DNA from: Streptomyces longispororuber
GTDB lineage: Bacteria; Actinomycetota; Actinomycetes; Streptomycetales; Streptomycetaceae
DNA: 57,782 nucleotides
Direction of reading: 5' to 3'
NCBI RefSeq assembly: GCF_024448165.1
Contig: NZ_JAMOLN010000039.1
Coordinates: forward strand, 1-57,782
The notes beneath the pieces were generated by a model. It was not told the origin of the DNA. It did no database searches and was given only the letters and a program-made list of their open reading frames with translations. Positions 50,056 to 57,782 of the stretch are shown here, in pieces (the first letter of the stretch is position 1; each line of letters starts with the position of its first letter). A program made the position numbers and the translations under genes.

Positions 50056-50372
50056 GGCTGGGTGGTCCCTTTCCGGAACAACTGAAAGAACTTCAGAAGA
50101 GAAGTGAGGGCCTCCAGGCGGGAGGCGGGGACCCCTGAATCCGGCCGACCCTCCCCCTGCGGGGTCCGCCGGATTGTCCGGAGAGGGTCAGCGTCGCGCG
50201 CCGTCAGCGGCTGCTGCGAGCAGAGCTGTGCGGAAACCGGCAGCCTGAGCCGCGTCCGCGACTGCGGACGGAGCTGCGAGGAAGGCGTACCGGAACATGA
50301 GGCAGATCATCGCCGACCTGGCGCCGGGCGTCGAATGGTTTTCCGCGCCCCGCGGGGCAGTTGACCGGCAGG
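50056..50372 (-). promoter_or_regulatory. Upstream region of tuf3 with hairpin and short ORF
   Basis: This 317-bp stretch has no firm gene. AATCCGGC (50138-50145) and GCCGGATT (50168-50175) enclose a second pairing GACC/GGTC (50147-50150 with 50163-50166), giving a strong hairpin about 85 bases before the tuf3 ATG. Further upstream a 40-codon minus-strand ORF (50310 down to 50188) starts MICLMFRYAF and is Ala-rich, with only a weak ribosome site. GCCCCGCGGGGC (50347-50358) and TGACC-GGCA-GGTCA (50362-50375) next to the AlkD stop may end that transcript. A leader with attenuation is possible but unproven. Confidence 0.4.
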
Positions 50373-51080
50373 TCAGGGGCCGACGTTCTTCAGGGCTTCC
50401 CGTACCGAGAGCGGGGCGAGGACGTCCCGGTGCGCGGCGACGAAGGACCGCACCGCGTCGGGGTCGGTCTTGGCGTACTCGCGCAGCGCCCAGCCGATCG
50501 CCTTCCTGATGAAGAAGTCCGGATGCCCGGCCTGCCGCAGGCAGTACGCGAAGAGCCGCTCCGCGTCGGTGGCGTCCTTGTACCGGAGCTGGTGCAGCAG
50601 CGCGGTCCTGGCCACCCACAGGTCCGGGTCGTCGATCCAGGCGTCCATGGCGGCGAGGAGCTTCGGGTCGGCGGAGACGAGCCCGCCCACGACGTGCGCG
50701 GCGAGCAGGTCGACGGTGTCCCACCACGGCACGGTCGTCACGAGCCGGCGGGCGACGGGCAGGAAGCCGGACGACAGGCGCCGCACGTGGCGGCGCAGGT
50801 AGTCCACGGCGAAGTAGGCGTACTCGCGCTCGGGCAGCGCCCAGCAGCGCAGCGCGACGGCGGTGAGATCGGTCTCGTCCGGGCGGGGCGTGCCGTCGAG
50901 GACGGTCCGGGACAGTTCCCTGCGGACGGGCGAGGTGAGGCCGAGGAAGGGCGCGACGTCCTTCATGTAGGCGCGTATCTGCGCGGCGCGCTCGGCGTCG
51001 GCGGCGGCCCCGTAGACGGCGGGCAGCCGGGCGAGAAGCGTGTCGGCGAGCTCGCTGGGTGGCGGTGCGGTGACGGGCAC
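50373..51080 (-). CDS. DNA alkylation repair protein, AlkD-like HEAT repeats
   Basis: A 235-residue all-helical protein of the AlkD/DNA-alkylation-repair family. Characteristic stretches are PFLGLTSPVRRELSR, REYAYFAVDYLRRH, WWDTVDLLAAHVVG, DLWVARTALLHQL and DFFIRKAIGWALREYAKTDP. Members excise positively charged alkylated bases (N3- or N7-alkylpurines) without base flipping. The DTVD and RKAIGWALREY segments usual in active members are present. GTG 51080 with GGGAGG upstream is preferred over the in-frame start at 51128. Confidence 0.92.
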   Translation of the reverse strand: MPVTAPPPSELADTLLARLPAVYGAAADAERAAQIRAYMKDVAPFLGLTSPVRRELSRTVLDGTPRPDETDLTAVALRCWALPEREYAYFAVDYLRRHVRRLSSGFLPVARRLVTTVPWWDTVDLLAAHVVGGLVSADPKLLAAMDAWIDDPDLWVARTALLHQLRYKDATDAERLFAYCLRQAGHPDFFIRKAIGWALREYAKTDPDAVRSFVAAHRDVLAPLSVREALKNVGP

Positions 51081-51168
51081 GTGACCCTCCCTGGACCGAT
51101 CGGGAACAGCGGGAGAAGTGAGACACAACCTACGGCGATCTTACGTATGTGTCGGTTACTCTCCCCGG

Positions 51169-51876
51169 ATGTTCGAGACCGTCCCCGCCCGTCCCGCCGG
51201 GCTCGCCGCGCGCTGCACCAGGGTGCTGCTGTCCCCCTGGTCACGGCTGTCGCTCCTGGTGGTGCTGCTGGCGGCGGGCGCGACGGGCGTGCTGCTCTTC
51301 GAGCCGCAGCGGCTGCTCGCGGACGGCTGGCCGCCGCAGGTGGGCGGTGCGGCGGCGGTCGTGCTGTTCGCGGTGGCGTACGGGCTGTGCACGGTGGCGT
51401 TCGTGCCGCGCCCGCTGCTGAACCTCGCGGCGGGTGCCCTGTTCGGCTCGCAGCTCGGGCTGCTGGGCGCGATCGGCGGGACGGTGGTCGGGGCGGGCGT
51501 CTCCTTCGGGCTCGGCCGGCTCCTCGGCCAGGACGCGCTGCGTCCGCTGCTGCGCGGGCGGTGGCTGAAGGCGGCGGACGGCCAGCTCAGCCGGCACGGC
51601 TTCCGCTCGATGCTGGCGGCCCGCCTCTTCCCCGGCGTCCCGTTCTGGGCGGCGAACTACTGCGCGGCGGTCTCCCGGATGGGCTGGCTGCCCTTCCTCC
51701 TGGCCACGGCGCTCGGCTCGATCCCGAACACGGCGGCGTACGTGGTGGCGGGCGCCCGCGCGTCGACGCCGACGTCCCCGGCGTTCCTGATCGCGATGGG
51801 CTTCATCGCGGTGACGGGTCTGGCGGGGGTCCTGGTCGCCTGGTTCAAGCGCCACACGTTCCGCGGCGACGCCTGA
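51169..51876 (+). CDS. TVP38/TMEM64-family (VTT domain) membrane protein
   Basis: A 235-residue membrane protein. The VTT domain includes NLAAGALFGSQLGLLGAIGG, SFGLGRLLG and the conserved RLFPGVPFWAANYCAAVSRM, then LGSIPNTAAYVVAGA. It is related in fold to DedA proteins and thought to act in lipid movement. No ribosome site precedes ATG 51169; TTACTC 7 bases upstream could be the -10 box of a leaderless transcript. Confidence 0.88.
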   Translation: MFETVPARPAGLAARCTRVLLSPWSRLSLLVVLLAAGATGVLLFEPQRLLADGWPPQVGGAAAVVLFAVAYGLCTVAFVPRPLLNLAAGALFGSQLGLLGAIGGTVVGAGVSFGLGRLLGQDALRPLLRGRWLKAADGQLSRHGFRSMLAARLFPGVPFWAANYCAAVSRMGWLPFLLATALGSIPNTAAYVVAGARASTPTSPAFLIAMGFIAVTGLAGVLVAWFKRHTFRGDA

Positions 51877-51897
51877 ACCCGGTCGGGCGTCCCTGCC

Positions 51898-53070
51898 TCA
51901 GAGCGCTTCCAGCACCGTGGCGTTGGCCAGTCCCCCGGCCTCGCACATGGTCTGCAGTCCGAACCGCGCCCCGCGTGCCCGCATGGCGTGCACCAGTGTC
52001 GTCATCAGCCGGGTCCCGCTCGCGCCCAGCGGATGCCCGAGGGCGATCGCCCCGCCGTGCACGTTGAGCCGGTCCGGATCCGCCCCGGTCTCCTGCAGCC
52101 AGGCCAGGACGACCGCGGCGAACGCCTCGTTGACCTCGAACAGGTCGATGTCCGCGAGGCCGAGCCCCGCCTTCCCGAGCACCTTCTCGGTCGCCGGGAT
52201 CACCCCGGTCAGCATGAGCAGCGGATCGGATCCGGTCACGGCGAAGGAGTGCAGCCGGGCGAGCGGCCGCAGGCCCAGCCGGGCCGCGTGCTCGCTGGTC
52301 GTGATGAGCACGGCGGATGCCCCGTCGTTGACGGGACTCGCGTTCCCCGCCGTCACGTTCCACTCGATCTGCGGGAACCGCTCCGCGAACCCGGGGTCGT
52401 AGTACGCGGACTTGAGACCGCCCAGCACCTCCACCGAGGTCCCCGGCCGCACCGACTCGTCCCGCGTCACCCCCTCCAGCGGCGCGACCTCCGCGTCGAA
52501 GAGCCCGCCGTCCCACGCGGCGGCGGCCCTGCGGTGCGACTCCGCGGCGTAGGTGTCCATCTGCTCGCGCGACAGGGACCACTTCGCGGCGATGAGTTCG
52601 GCGCTGATGCCCTGCGGGACCAGACCCTCGGGGTAGCGCTCGGTGATGCCGGGGCCGAACGGGTCGGCCCCGGCGGGCACGTTGGACCACATCGGCACCC
52701 GGCTCATGGACTCGACGCCGCAGGCGACGGCCATGTCGTACGCGCCGGACAGGACGCCCTGCGCGGCGAAGTGCACGGCCTGCTGGGACGAGCCGCACTG
52801 CCGGTCGACCGTGGTGGCGGGCACCGACTCCGGGAAACCGGCGGACAGGACGGCGTAGCGGGTGGTGTTCATGGCCTGCTCGCCGACCTGGTCGACGGTG
52901 CCGCCGATGACGTCGTCGACGAGCGCGGGATCGATCCCGGCCCGGTCGACGAGGGTGCGCAGGGTGTGGGCGAGGAGTTGGACGGGGTGGGTGCCGGACA
53001 GGGCGCCGACGCCCGGCCGGCCCTTTCCGACGGGGGTGCGTACGGCTTCGACGATGACGGCGTCACGCAT
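51898..53070 (-). CDS. Thiolase (acetyl-CoA acetyltransferase/acyltransferase)
   Basis: A 390-residue thiolase. The acyl-accepting Cys is C92 in DRQCGSSQQA, the base His is H346 in GHPLGASG, and the second Cys is C376 in TMCEAGG; NEAFA is also present. Members condense or cleave acyl-CoAs in fatty-acid oxidation or acetoacetyl-CoA formation. ATG 53070 has GGAGG upstream. It is divergent from an HxlR regulator with an inverted repeat in between, which suggests control by that protein. Confidence 0.94.
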   Translation of the reverse strand: MRDAVIVEAVRTPVGKGRPGVGALSGTHPVQLLAHTLRTLVDRAGIDPALVDDVIGGTVDQVGEQAMNTTRYAVLSAGFPESVPATTVDRQCGSSQQAVHFAAQGVLSGAYDMAVACGVESMSRVPMWSNVPAGADPFGPGITERYPEGLVPQGISAELIAAKWSLSREQMDTYAAESHRRAAAAWDGGLFDAEVAPLEGVTRDESVRPGTSVEVLGGLKSAYYDPGFAERFPQIEWNVTAGNASPVNDGASAVLITTSEHAARLGLRPLARLHSFAVTGSDPLLMLTGVIPATEKVLGKAGLGLADIDLFEVNEAFAAVVLAWLQETGADPDRLNVHGGAIALGHPLGASGTRLMTTLVHAMRARGARFGLQTMCEAGGLANATVLEAL

Positions 53071-53113
53071 GGCGCTGGCCTCCGTGGCGGATGGGGTTAC
53101 GCACGAGTAGGAA

Positions 53114-53146
53114 TTTCCAACTCACCATAGCTCTGCGCGTTGGAAA
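53114..53146. promoter_or_regulatory. Inverted repeat between thiolase and HxlR genes
   Basis: TTTCCAAC (53114-53121) and GTTGGAAA (53139-53146) are perfect 8-bp arms with a 17-bp spacer. They lie in the 114-bp divergent region, a good candidate operator for the HxlR protein. Confidence 0.6.
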
Positions 53147-53184
53147 AACAAACCCACCCGGGAACGGGCCTCTACACTGGGCGC

Positions 53185-53655
53185 ATGCCCGCTGCAGCCA
53201 AGGACCCCCGCCCCTGCTCGATCGCCGACACCCTGGCCGTCGTCGGGGAGAAGCACTCCCTGCTCGTGCTGCGCGAGGTCTGCCTGGGCAACGGCCGCTT
53301 CGACCGGCTCGTGCGCAACATCGGGGCCCCCCGCGACGTCCTGGCCACACGCCTCAAGCGCCTGGTCGAGGCGGGCGTGCTGGAGAAGGTGGCGTACCAG
53401 GAGCGGCCGCAGCGCTTCGAGTACCGGCCGACGACGGCGGGCCTCGAACTGGAGCCGGTCCTGATGACGCTGATGGCCTGGGGCGACCGCCATCTGCGCG
53501 ACGGCGACCGCCCCATGGTGATCGAGCACCGCTGCGGGCACGACCTGGTGCCCGCGGTGACCTGCGCGGCCTGCGGCGAGGCGGTGCGCCACGAGGACCT
53601 CAAGGCGCACCCCCAGGCCCCGGGCTGGACGACGTCGGGGCCGGACGCCGGGTAG
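53185..53655 (+). CDS. HxlR-family winged-helix regulator
   Basis: A 156-residue regulator. The HxlR fold is recognised from CSIADTLAVVGEKHSLLVLRE, GRFDRLVRNIGAPRDVLATR and the wing EVAYQERPQRFEYRPT-like AYQERPQRFEYRPTTAG. A C-terminal extension holds two CxxC-like elements (CGHDLVPAVTCAACGE) that may bind zinc. ATG 53185 lacks a ribosome site, but TACACT (53173-53178) fits a leaderless start. It is divergent from the thiolase gene and likely represses it. Confidence 0.9.
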   Translation: MPAAAKDPRPCSIADTLAVVGEKHSLLVLREVCLGNGRFDRLVRNIGAPRDVLATRLKRLVEAGVLEKVAYQERPQRFEYRPTTAGLELEPVLMTLMAWGDRHLRDGDRPMVIEHRCGHDLVPAVTCAACGEAVRHEDLKAHPQAPGWTTSGPDAG

Positions 53656-53661
53656 CACCGG

Positions 53662-54378
53662 TCAGTCGAGCCGGTACACGTCCAGCCGACCGCACATCCC
53701 GAACTTGCCGTACGCGGACGGGACTTCGGACCGCACGGCCGCTTCCGCGAGATGCCCGGCGTCACCCGCCGCGAGCCGGTCGAGCTGCTGCCCGGTCGCG
53801 GCGGCGGCCGCGGCGGCGCCCCGCTCCCAGCGCGTGCGCCAGGCGTCCAGCCGGTGCCTGACCAGCGCGGCCGCCGCCTCGTGGAAGGCGGCCAGCTCCT
53901 TCGGTTCCTCGCGCAGCCGCAGGTATCCCTCGACGGCGAGGTCGCGCCGGGCCCGCGCGAACCGTTCCTGCTCGGCCTCGGGGGCGTCGGCGGGAATGGT
54001 GGTCGCGGCCGCGTAGGTGTCCGGGTCGGTCAGGTACGCGGGCGGCAGCGTGAGCACGGCGTCGCCCGCCTCCGGGAGCCCGCTGTTCTGCATCAGGACG
54101 ACGATGCGCAGGCCCCCGCCCTCGTTCACGAGACGGTGGATCGTGCCCGGGGTGAACCAGGCGACGGTACCGGCCGCGAGCGGCGTCTGCTCGAACCCGG
54201 AGGCGGTGAGCGTCTGCACGGCGCCGCGCCCCGCCGTGACGACGTACCCCTCGCTGCACGTCAGGTGCAGGTGCGGGGTGCCGCCGCAGAGCCCGTCGGC
54301 GGCCGGCCAGTCGTACACGGCGAGGTGCGAGACGGCGACGCCGCCCGGCAGCCCTTCGTAGGGCACGGCCGGGGTCAC
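53662..54378 (-). CDS. Cupin-domain protein
   Basis: A 238-residue protein. The first half is a cupin: HLHLTCSEGYVVTAGRGAVQ supplies the His/Glu metal motif 1, and AWFTPGTIHRLVNEGG motif 2. The second half, from about residue 130, is helical and rich in Ala, Arg and Glu. Catalysis or binding of a sugar-like ligand is possible. GTG 54378 overlaps the stop of the DUF6807 gene (GTGA), so it is translationally coupled as the last gene of the operon. Substrate unknown. Confidence 0.8.
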   Translation of the reverse strand: MTPAVPYEGLPGGVAVSHLAVYDWPAADGLCGGTPHLHLTCSEGYVVTAGRGAVQTLTASGFEQTPLAAGTVAWFTPGTIHRLVNEGGGLRIVVLMQNSGLPEAGDAVLTLPPAYLTDPDTYAAATTIPADAPEAEQERFARARRDLAVEGYLRLREEPKELAAFHEAAAALVRHRLDAWRTRWERGAAAAAAATGQQLDRLAAGDAGHLAEAAVRSEVPSAYGKFGMCGRLDVYRLD

Positions 54379-55307
54379 CACGGGTGCTCCGCCAGGTACT
54401 TGGCTATCTCGTCCCGCTCCCAGGCGCCGTCGGCGACGACGACGCGGTAGCGGCGGGTGAGGGTGTCCCCCGGCGCCAGGACGAGCTCGTCGTGGAAGGC
54501 GAAGGAGGGTGCCACGGCGGCGAACGGGTCGTTGCGCACGAACCAGTGGGCGGGGTGGGCGCCGCGCTCCCCCGCGTGGTCGTTCTCCGGGGCGTGCTCG
54601 AAGACGAGCGTGGCGTGTCCGTCACTGCCGTCGTGCTCGCCGCTGTACGCGAGCCAGGGCGCCTGCGCACCCATGACCTGCGGCCCCTCGGCGTCCGCGG
54701 TCTGGATGCGGCCGTCGCGGAAGGCGCGCGGGCCGCGCCAGAACAGCCCCGTGTAGCCCGCCAGTTCGCGGCCGTGCGTGGTCGGGCTGCCGAACCGGAG
54801 CGGCTCCGCGCGGCGGTTGGTGACGGCGCTGGTCCAGGTCAGCGTCCAGGTCCCGGCGGCCGGGTCGACGTCGCGCACCTCGACGCGGCGCTCCTCCTCG
54901 GCCCACAGCTCGCCGTCGTGCGGATGCCAGGTGAGCCGCTCGGCGATGACGAGGTTTCCGTCCCCGTCGGCCCGGACCTCGTCGAAGGCGACGTGCGCCA
55001 TGGACCCGACGCGCTCGGGCAGCCGGAGGTACCCCTCGCCGTGCACATAGCTGTTGCCGCCCCACAGGTTCTGCCCCGACAGGTGCGAGGCGGTCATCTG
55101 CAGGCCTTTGTGCCAGCGGTGGTCGTTGGGCCGGTAGTCGGTGACGGCGGCGCCGCTCAGCGTCCTGACCGGGTGCAGGTACGGCTTCGGTGCCTCCCAC
55201 GCCGCCTCGGGCCGGTAGACGTACGCGAACAGGTCGACGCCGGTGGTGGGTTCGGTGACCGTGATCCGGTCGCCGTGGGCATGGACGACGCGCAGACCTT
55301 CACTCAT
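54375..55307 (-). CDS. DUF6807 (PmoA-like) family protein
   Basis: A 310-residue beta-rich protein of the DUF6807 family, named PmoA in some databases by misannotation. Typical stretches are PKPYLHPVRTLSGAAVTDYR followed by PNDHRWHKGLQMTASHL, and GELWAEEERRVEVRDVDPAAGTW. The His-rich HPVRTL and DHRWHKG pair suggests a ligand or metal site. It usually accompanies Gfo/Idh oxidoreductases in sugar-catabolic clusters, as here. It overlaps its upstream neighbour by 8 bp. Function unknown. Confidence 0.88.
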   Translation of the reverse strand: MSEGLRVVHAHGDRITVTEPTTGVDLFAYVYRPEAAWEAPKPYLHPVRTLSGAAVTDYRPNDHRWHKGLQMTASHLSGQNLWGGNSYVHGEGYLRLPERVGSMAHVAFDEVRADGDGNLVIAERLTWHPHDGELWAEEERRVEVRDVDPAAGTWTLTWTSAVTNRRAEPLRFGSPTTHGRELAGYTGLFWRGPRAFRDGRIQTADAEGPQVMGAQAPWLAYSGEHDGSDGHATLVFEHAPENDHAGERGAHPAHWFVRNDPFAAVAPSFAFHDELVLAPGDTLTRRYRVVVADGAWERDEIAKYLAEHPW

Positions 55308-56457
55308 GGGGTGCCTCCTGGGTGGGCGCCCAGCCGGGGGCGCCGCCGTGCAGGGCGGTGTAGTACGGGTCGCCGGGGCCGATCTCGCCGGAGCGGACGG
55401 TGACGTCGGTGAACGCCGACTTGTAGAGCGCGGAGATCAGCTCCAGGCTGGTGCGGCCGTCGGGTCCGCTGCTGCGCGGCCGCTCGCCCGCCCGCATCGA
55501 GGCGACGAGCTCGCGCAGCTGGGCGAGGTGGGAGCTGGGCACGTCGGGCCCGAAGTCCCGCCAGGACGCGGCGAGTTCCTCGGGCACGTCCCGCGCGGGC
55601 GTCACGGTCCAGTCGGCGTTCCCGTACCCGTACAGATGGGTCAGTTCGAGGGTCGCGCGCTCGCAGTCGATGCGGATCCGGCTGACCTCGTCCGGGCTGA
55701 GGACGCTGTTGACGACGGTGGCCATGGTGCCGCTCTCGAACCGGACGAGCGCGGTCGACACGTCCTCGGTCTCGACGTCGTGCACGAGCCGCCCGGCCAT
55801 CGCCCGCACCTCGCTCCACGGCCCGAGGATGTCGAGCAGCAGATCCATCTGGTGGATGCCGTGTCCCATGGCGGGTCCGCCGCCCTCCGTGGCCCAACGC
55901 CCGCGCCACGGCACGGAGTAGTACGCGGTGTCCCGGTGCCAGGTGGTCTGGCAGTGGGCGACGAGCGGCCGCCCGACCTCGCCCTTCGCCAGCAGCTCGC
56001 GCACGTGCCGGGCGCCGGACCCGAACCGGTGCTGGAACACGATGGCGGCGTACGGCCCGCCCTCGGCCCCCTCCGCGGCCTCGACCGCGTCGAACTCCTC
56101 GAGGGACGGCGTCGGCGGCTTCTCGCACCACACCCAGGCCCCGGACTCCAGGGCGGCGACGCTCTGTTCGCGGTGCAGGGTCGGGGGCGTGCAGATGGTC
56201 ACGAGGTCCGGGCGCTGCTCGTCGAGCATGCGCGCGAGATCGGTGTACGGGTGCGGGATGCCGCCGTCGGTGCAGAACCGGCGGACGGCCTCGTCGTCGA
56301 TGTCGACGGCGGCGACGACCTCCAGCTCCCCCTCCTCGGCGAGCTGCCGGAGGGCGGGCAGATGACTGCCGCGGGCGATGCCGCCGGTACCGACGACGGC
56401 GGCCTTGAGACGGTGGGTACGGGGTCCGGAGCGATCCGGTGCGGGTGTGCTGCGCAT
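55300..56457 (-). CDS. Gfo/Idh/MocA-family oxidoreductase
   Basis: A 385-residue NAD(P)-dependent sugar or inositol dehydrogenase relative. The dinucleotide-binding start is LKAAVVGTGGIARGSHLPAL. VWCEKPPTPSLEEFDA carries the catalytic EKP motif, and GGGPAMGHGIHQMDLLLDI holds the conserved D/H pair. Domain 2 is complete. ATG 56457 is used; the ribosome site is weak. First gene of a three-gene operon with overlapping ends (DUF6807, then cupin). Substrate unknown; a sugar or sugar acid is expected. Confidence 0.92.
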   Translation of the reverse strand: MRSTPAPDRSGPRTHRLKAAVVGTGGIARGSHLPALRQLAEEGELEVVAAVDIDDEAVRRFCTDGGIPHPYTDLARMLDEQRPDLVTICTPPTLHREQSVAALESGAWVWCEKPPTPSLEEFDAVEAAEGAEGGPYAAIVFQHRFGSGARHVRELLAKGEVGRPLVAHCQTTWHRDTAYYSVPWRGRWATEGGGPAMGHGIHQMDLLLDILGPWSEVRAMAGRLVHDVETEDVSTALVRFESGTMATVVNSVLSPDEVSRIRIDCERATLELTHLYGYGNADWTVTPARDVPEELAASWRDFGPDVPSSHLAQLRELVASMRAGERPRSSGPDGRTSLELISALYKSAFTDVTVRSGEIGPGDPYYTALHGGAPGWAPTQEAPHE

Positions 56458-56518
56458 GGGCGCGATCAACACTCCATCGGGGTGCGGTGACGGTGCCTGG
56501 TCAAGGGGCGCCCGGTAT

Positions 56519-56532
56519 AGCAAGCGCTTTCC
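56519..56532. promoter_or_regulatory. LacI-like palindrome upstream of the Gfo/Idh operon
   Basis: The core AAGCGCTT (56522-56529) sits in AGCAAGCGCTTTCC and resembles LacI-family operators with central CG. It lies 62 bp upstream of the oxidoreductase start. The cognate regulator is not in this neighbourhood. Confidence 0.45.
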
Positions 56533-56591
56533 CTCGTGGTCGACGCTATGCGGGTGGGGCGACGGGGGTCAACAGTGCGTCACCGCCTCCG

Positions 56592-57782
56592 TCAGGGGTT
56601 TTCCGCCGGGCGGCCGGGTGTGCGTCCGGCCCGGTCCGCCGGGGCGGGACCGGCGTCACCCGCCCGCAACCCCCGTCCCAACGCCAGCGTCACTCCCACC
56701 GACACGGCGGCCAGCAGGGTCATCGCCGTTGCCGGGGACCGGAGTTGGGCGAGGGCGCCGGCCAGGAGCGCTCCGACGCCCTGGGTCGTCAGCATCCCCG
56801 CCGTGTGCAGGCCCAGCGCGTGCCCGCCGAGTTCGTCGGGGGTGAGGGCCACGAGGCGTTCCTGGAGGAGGAGGCTCGCCGAGTAGCCGACCGAGGCGAG
56901 GGTGACGGCGACGACGGCCGTCGGCAGGGCGGGGTCGACGGCGAAGACCAGGTAGGGCGCGGCGAGCAGCAGGCGCAGCGGGGCGCCCAGGCGCGGGCGC
57001 CAACGCGGCGGCAGGAAGCGGCCCGTGAGGGTGTCCCCGGCGAGCATGCCGAGGGCGGCGGCCGCGAGGAGGAGGCCCGCGTGCCGGGGGTCGTACGGCA
57101 GGAAGAGCGCCTCGCAGCCGACGATCAGGCCGTTCGGCACCCACAGGGCGAGGTAGACGTAGCGGCGCGGGACCGACGACCAGAGCCGTCTGTTGCCGCG
57201 CATCGTCTCGGACAGGGAGGGGCGTCCGGTCGACCGGGCCGGGCGGTGGGCCAGGCCGGTCCGTGCGACCAGCGCCGACGCCGCGTACAGGCCGCAGGCG
57301 ACGAGGAGGGTGCCGCGCGGGGACAGTGCGGTGACCAGCACGCCGCCCACCGCGAAACCGAGGATCTGGCACAGTCCCGTGCTCATGTTGAGGACGGAAC
57401 GGCCCAGCAGATAGCCGTCCTTGTGGAGGAGGTCGGTGAGCAGTCCGTAGCGGACGCCGCCGCCGAGCGCCGCGGGAACACCCTGGAGAAGGACGAGCGC
57501 GAGCGCGGCCGCCGTGGGGAGACCGGGCACCGCCTGCACGGCCGTGGCGAGGGCGAGGAAGAGGGAGAGCCCGGCGAGCGCGGCGCGCGGCGGCAGCCGG
57601 TCCGCCGCCGACAGCAGGGTGAGCGCGCCGACGACCTGGGCGAGCGACGGCCCGAACATGGCCAGCGCGGAGAGCAGCGGGGAACCGGTCGCCGCGTAGA
57701 CGAGGGAGCCGAGGGCGAGGCCCGCGACGGTCTGGGCGGCGACCTGGAGCGAGCAGGCGGTGAAGAAGGGCGGGTACTCCCG
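56592..57782 (-). CDS. MFS transporter (5' end outside window)
   Basis: The frame is open through the right edge (reading from base 57782, REYPPFFTACSLQVAAQTVA), so the true start lies outside. About 396 residues with ten or more membrane segments are visible. The loops are short and the family loop-2 motif is weak (LLSAADRLPPRAALAGLSLF). Sequence such as GGVRYGLLTDLLHKDGYLLGRS and MLTTQGVGALLAGALAQLRS supports a drug-exporter-like MFS member. Substrate unknown. Confidence 0.82.
   Translation of the reverse strand, partial: REYPPFFTACSLQVAAQTVAGLALGSLVYAATGSPLLSALAMFGPSLAQVVGALTLLSAADRLPPRAALAGLSLFLALATAVQAVPGLPTAAALALVLLQGVPAALGGGVRYGLLTDLLHKDGYLLGRSVLNMSTGLCQILGFAVGGVLVTALSPRGTLLVACGLYAASALVARTGLAHRPARSTGRPSLSETMRGNRRLWSSVPRRYVYLALWVPNGLIVGCEALFLPYDPRHAGLLLAAAALGMLAGDTLTGRFLPPRWRPRLGAPLRLLLAAPYLVFAVDPALPTAVVAVTLASVGYSASLLLQERLVALTPDELGGHALGLHTAGMLTTQGVGALLAGALAQLRSPATAMTLLAAVSVGVTLALGRGLRAGDAGPAPADRAGRTPGRPAENP

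Overview
The window is chromosomal DNA from an actinomycete, almost certainly Streptomyces. The evidence is a very high GC content with G/C-ended third codon positions, frequent GTG and TTG starts, a textbook DmdR/IdeR-type iron box, sugar ABC importers without their own ATPase (the MsiK-sharing style), and a divergent EF-Tu of the tuf3 kind. No rRNA, tRNA, CRISPR array, insertion sequence or phage gene was seen.

Layout. (1) 1-2.2 kb: 3' part of a molybdopterin oxidoreductase cut by the window edge. (2) 2.2-15.5 kb: a fucoside/L-fucose utilisation locus. It holds a GH29 alpha-L-fucosidase, a sugar ABC importer (lipoprotein plus two permeases), a secreted beta-helix protein, a GntR/FCD regulator, a CE7 acetyl esterase, an L-fuconolactonase-like amidohydrolase, an unassigned 640-residue protein, an aldo/keto reductase resembling L-fucose dehydrogenase, and an RraA-fold protein with the D-X20-R-D signature of pyruvate aldolases/decarboxylases. 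Six copies of one 17-bp inverted repeat (CCATCG-N5-CGATGG and variants) sit at its four promoters and define a local regulon. (3) 15.6-19.0 kb: a CoA-binding protein and a P450-methyltransferase-dehydrogenase mini-operon; the P450 lacks the usual acid-alcohol pair. (4) 19.1-25.0 kb: an iron-siderophore uptake locus arranged around one iron box, with a binding lipoprotein, two FecCD permeases and two enterochelin-esterase homologues. One esterase has Gly in place of the nucleophilic Ser. No ATPase is present. (5) 25.0-33.6 kb: a LacI-controlled galactan locus with a secreted GH30 endo-beta-1,6-galactanase-like enzyme, a GH42 beta-galactosidase and an ABC importer.

(6) 33.6-48.8 kb: mostly housekeeping and accessory single genes. 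These are YbaK, XRE-cupin/EamA, MFS, ArgO/ArgP-like, two hexapeptide-repeat proteins, DedA, a secreted carboxylesterase, a thioesterase-fold protein, a tandem pair of proline/glutamine-rich membrane proteins with apparently leaderless starts, MFS, a spermidine-synthase-like protein and a patatin. (7) 48.8-57.8 kb: tuf3-type EF-Tu with a structured upstream region, an AlkD-like protein, a TVP38-like membrane protein, a thiolase/HxlR divergent pair, a Gfo/Idh-DUF6807-cupin operon, and an MFS gene cut by the right edge.

How they may work together (inference). Fucosylated oligosaccharides are imported, de-acetylated and cleaved inside the cell. The released L-fucose is oxidised to the lactone, opened to fuconate and finally split by the RraA-fold protein; the fuconate dehydratase needed between these steps is not in the window. 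The GH30/GH42 locus would attack beta-1,6-galactan. In plant arabinogalactan proteins this polymer can carry alpha-L-fucose, so the two loci could serve one substrate class.
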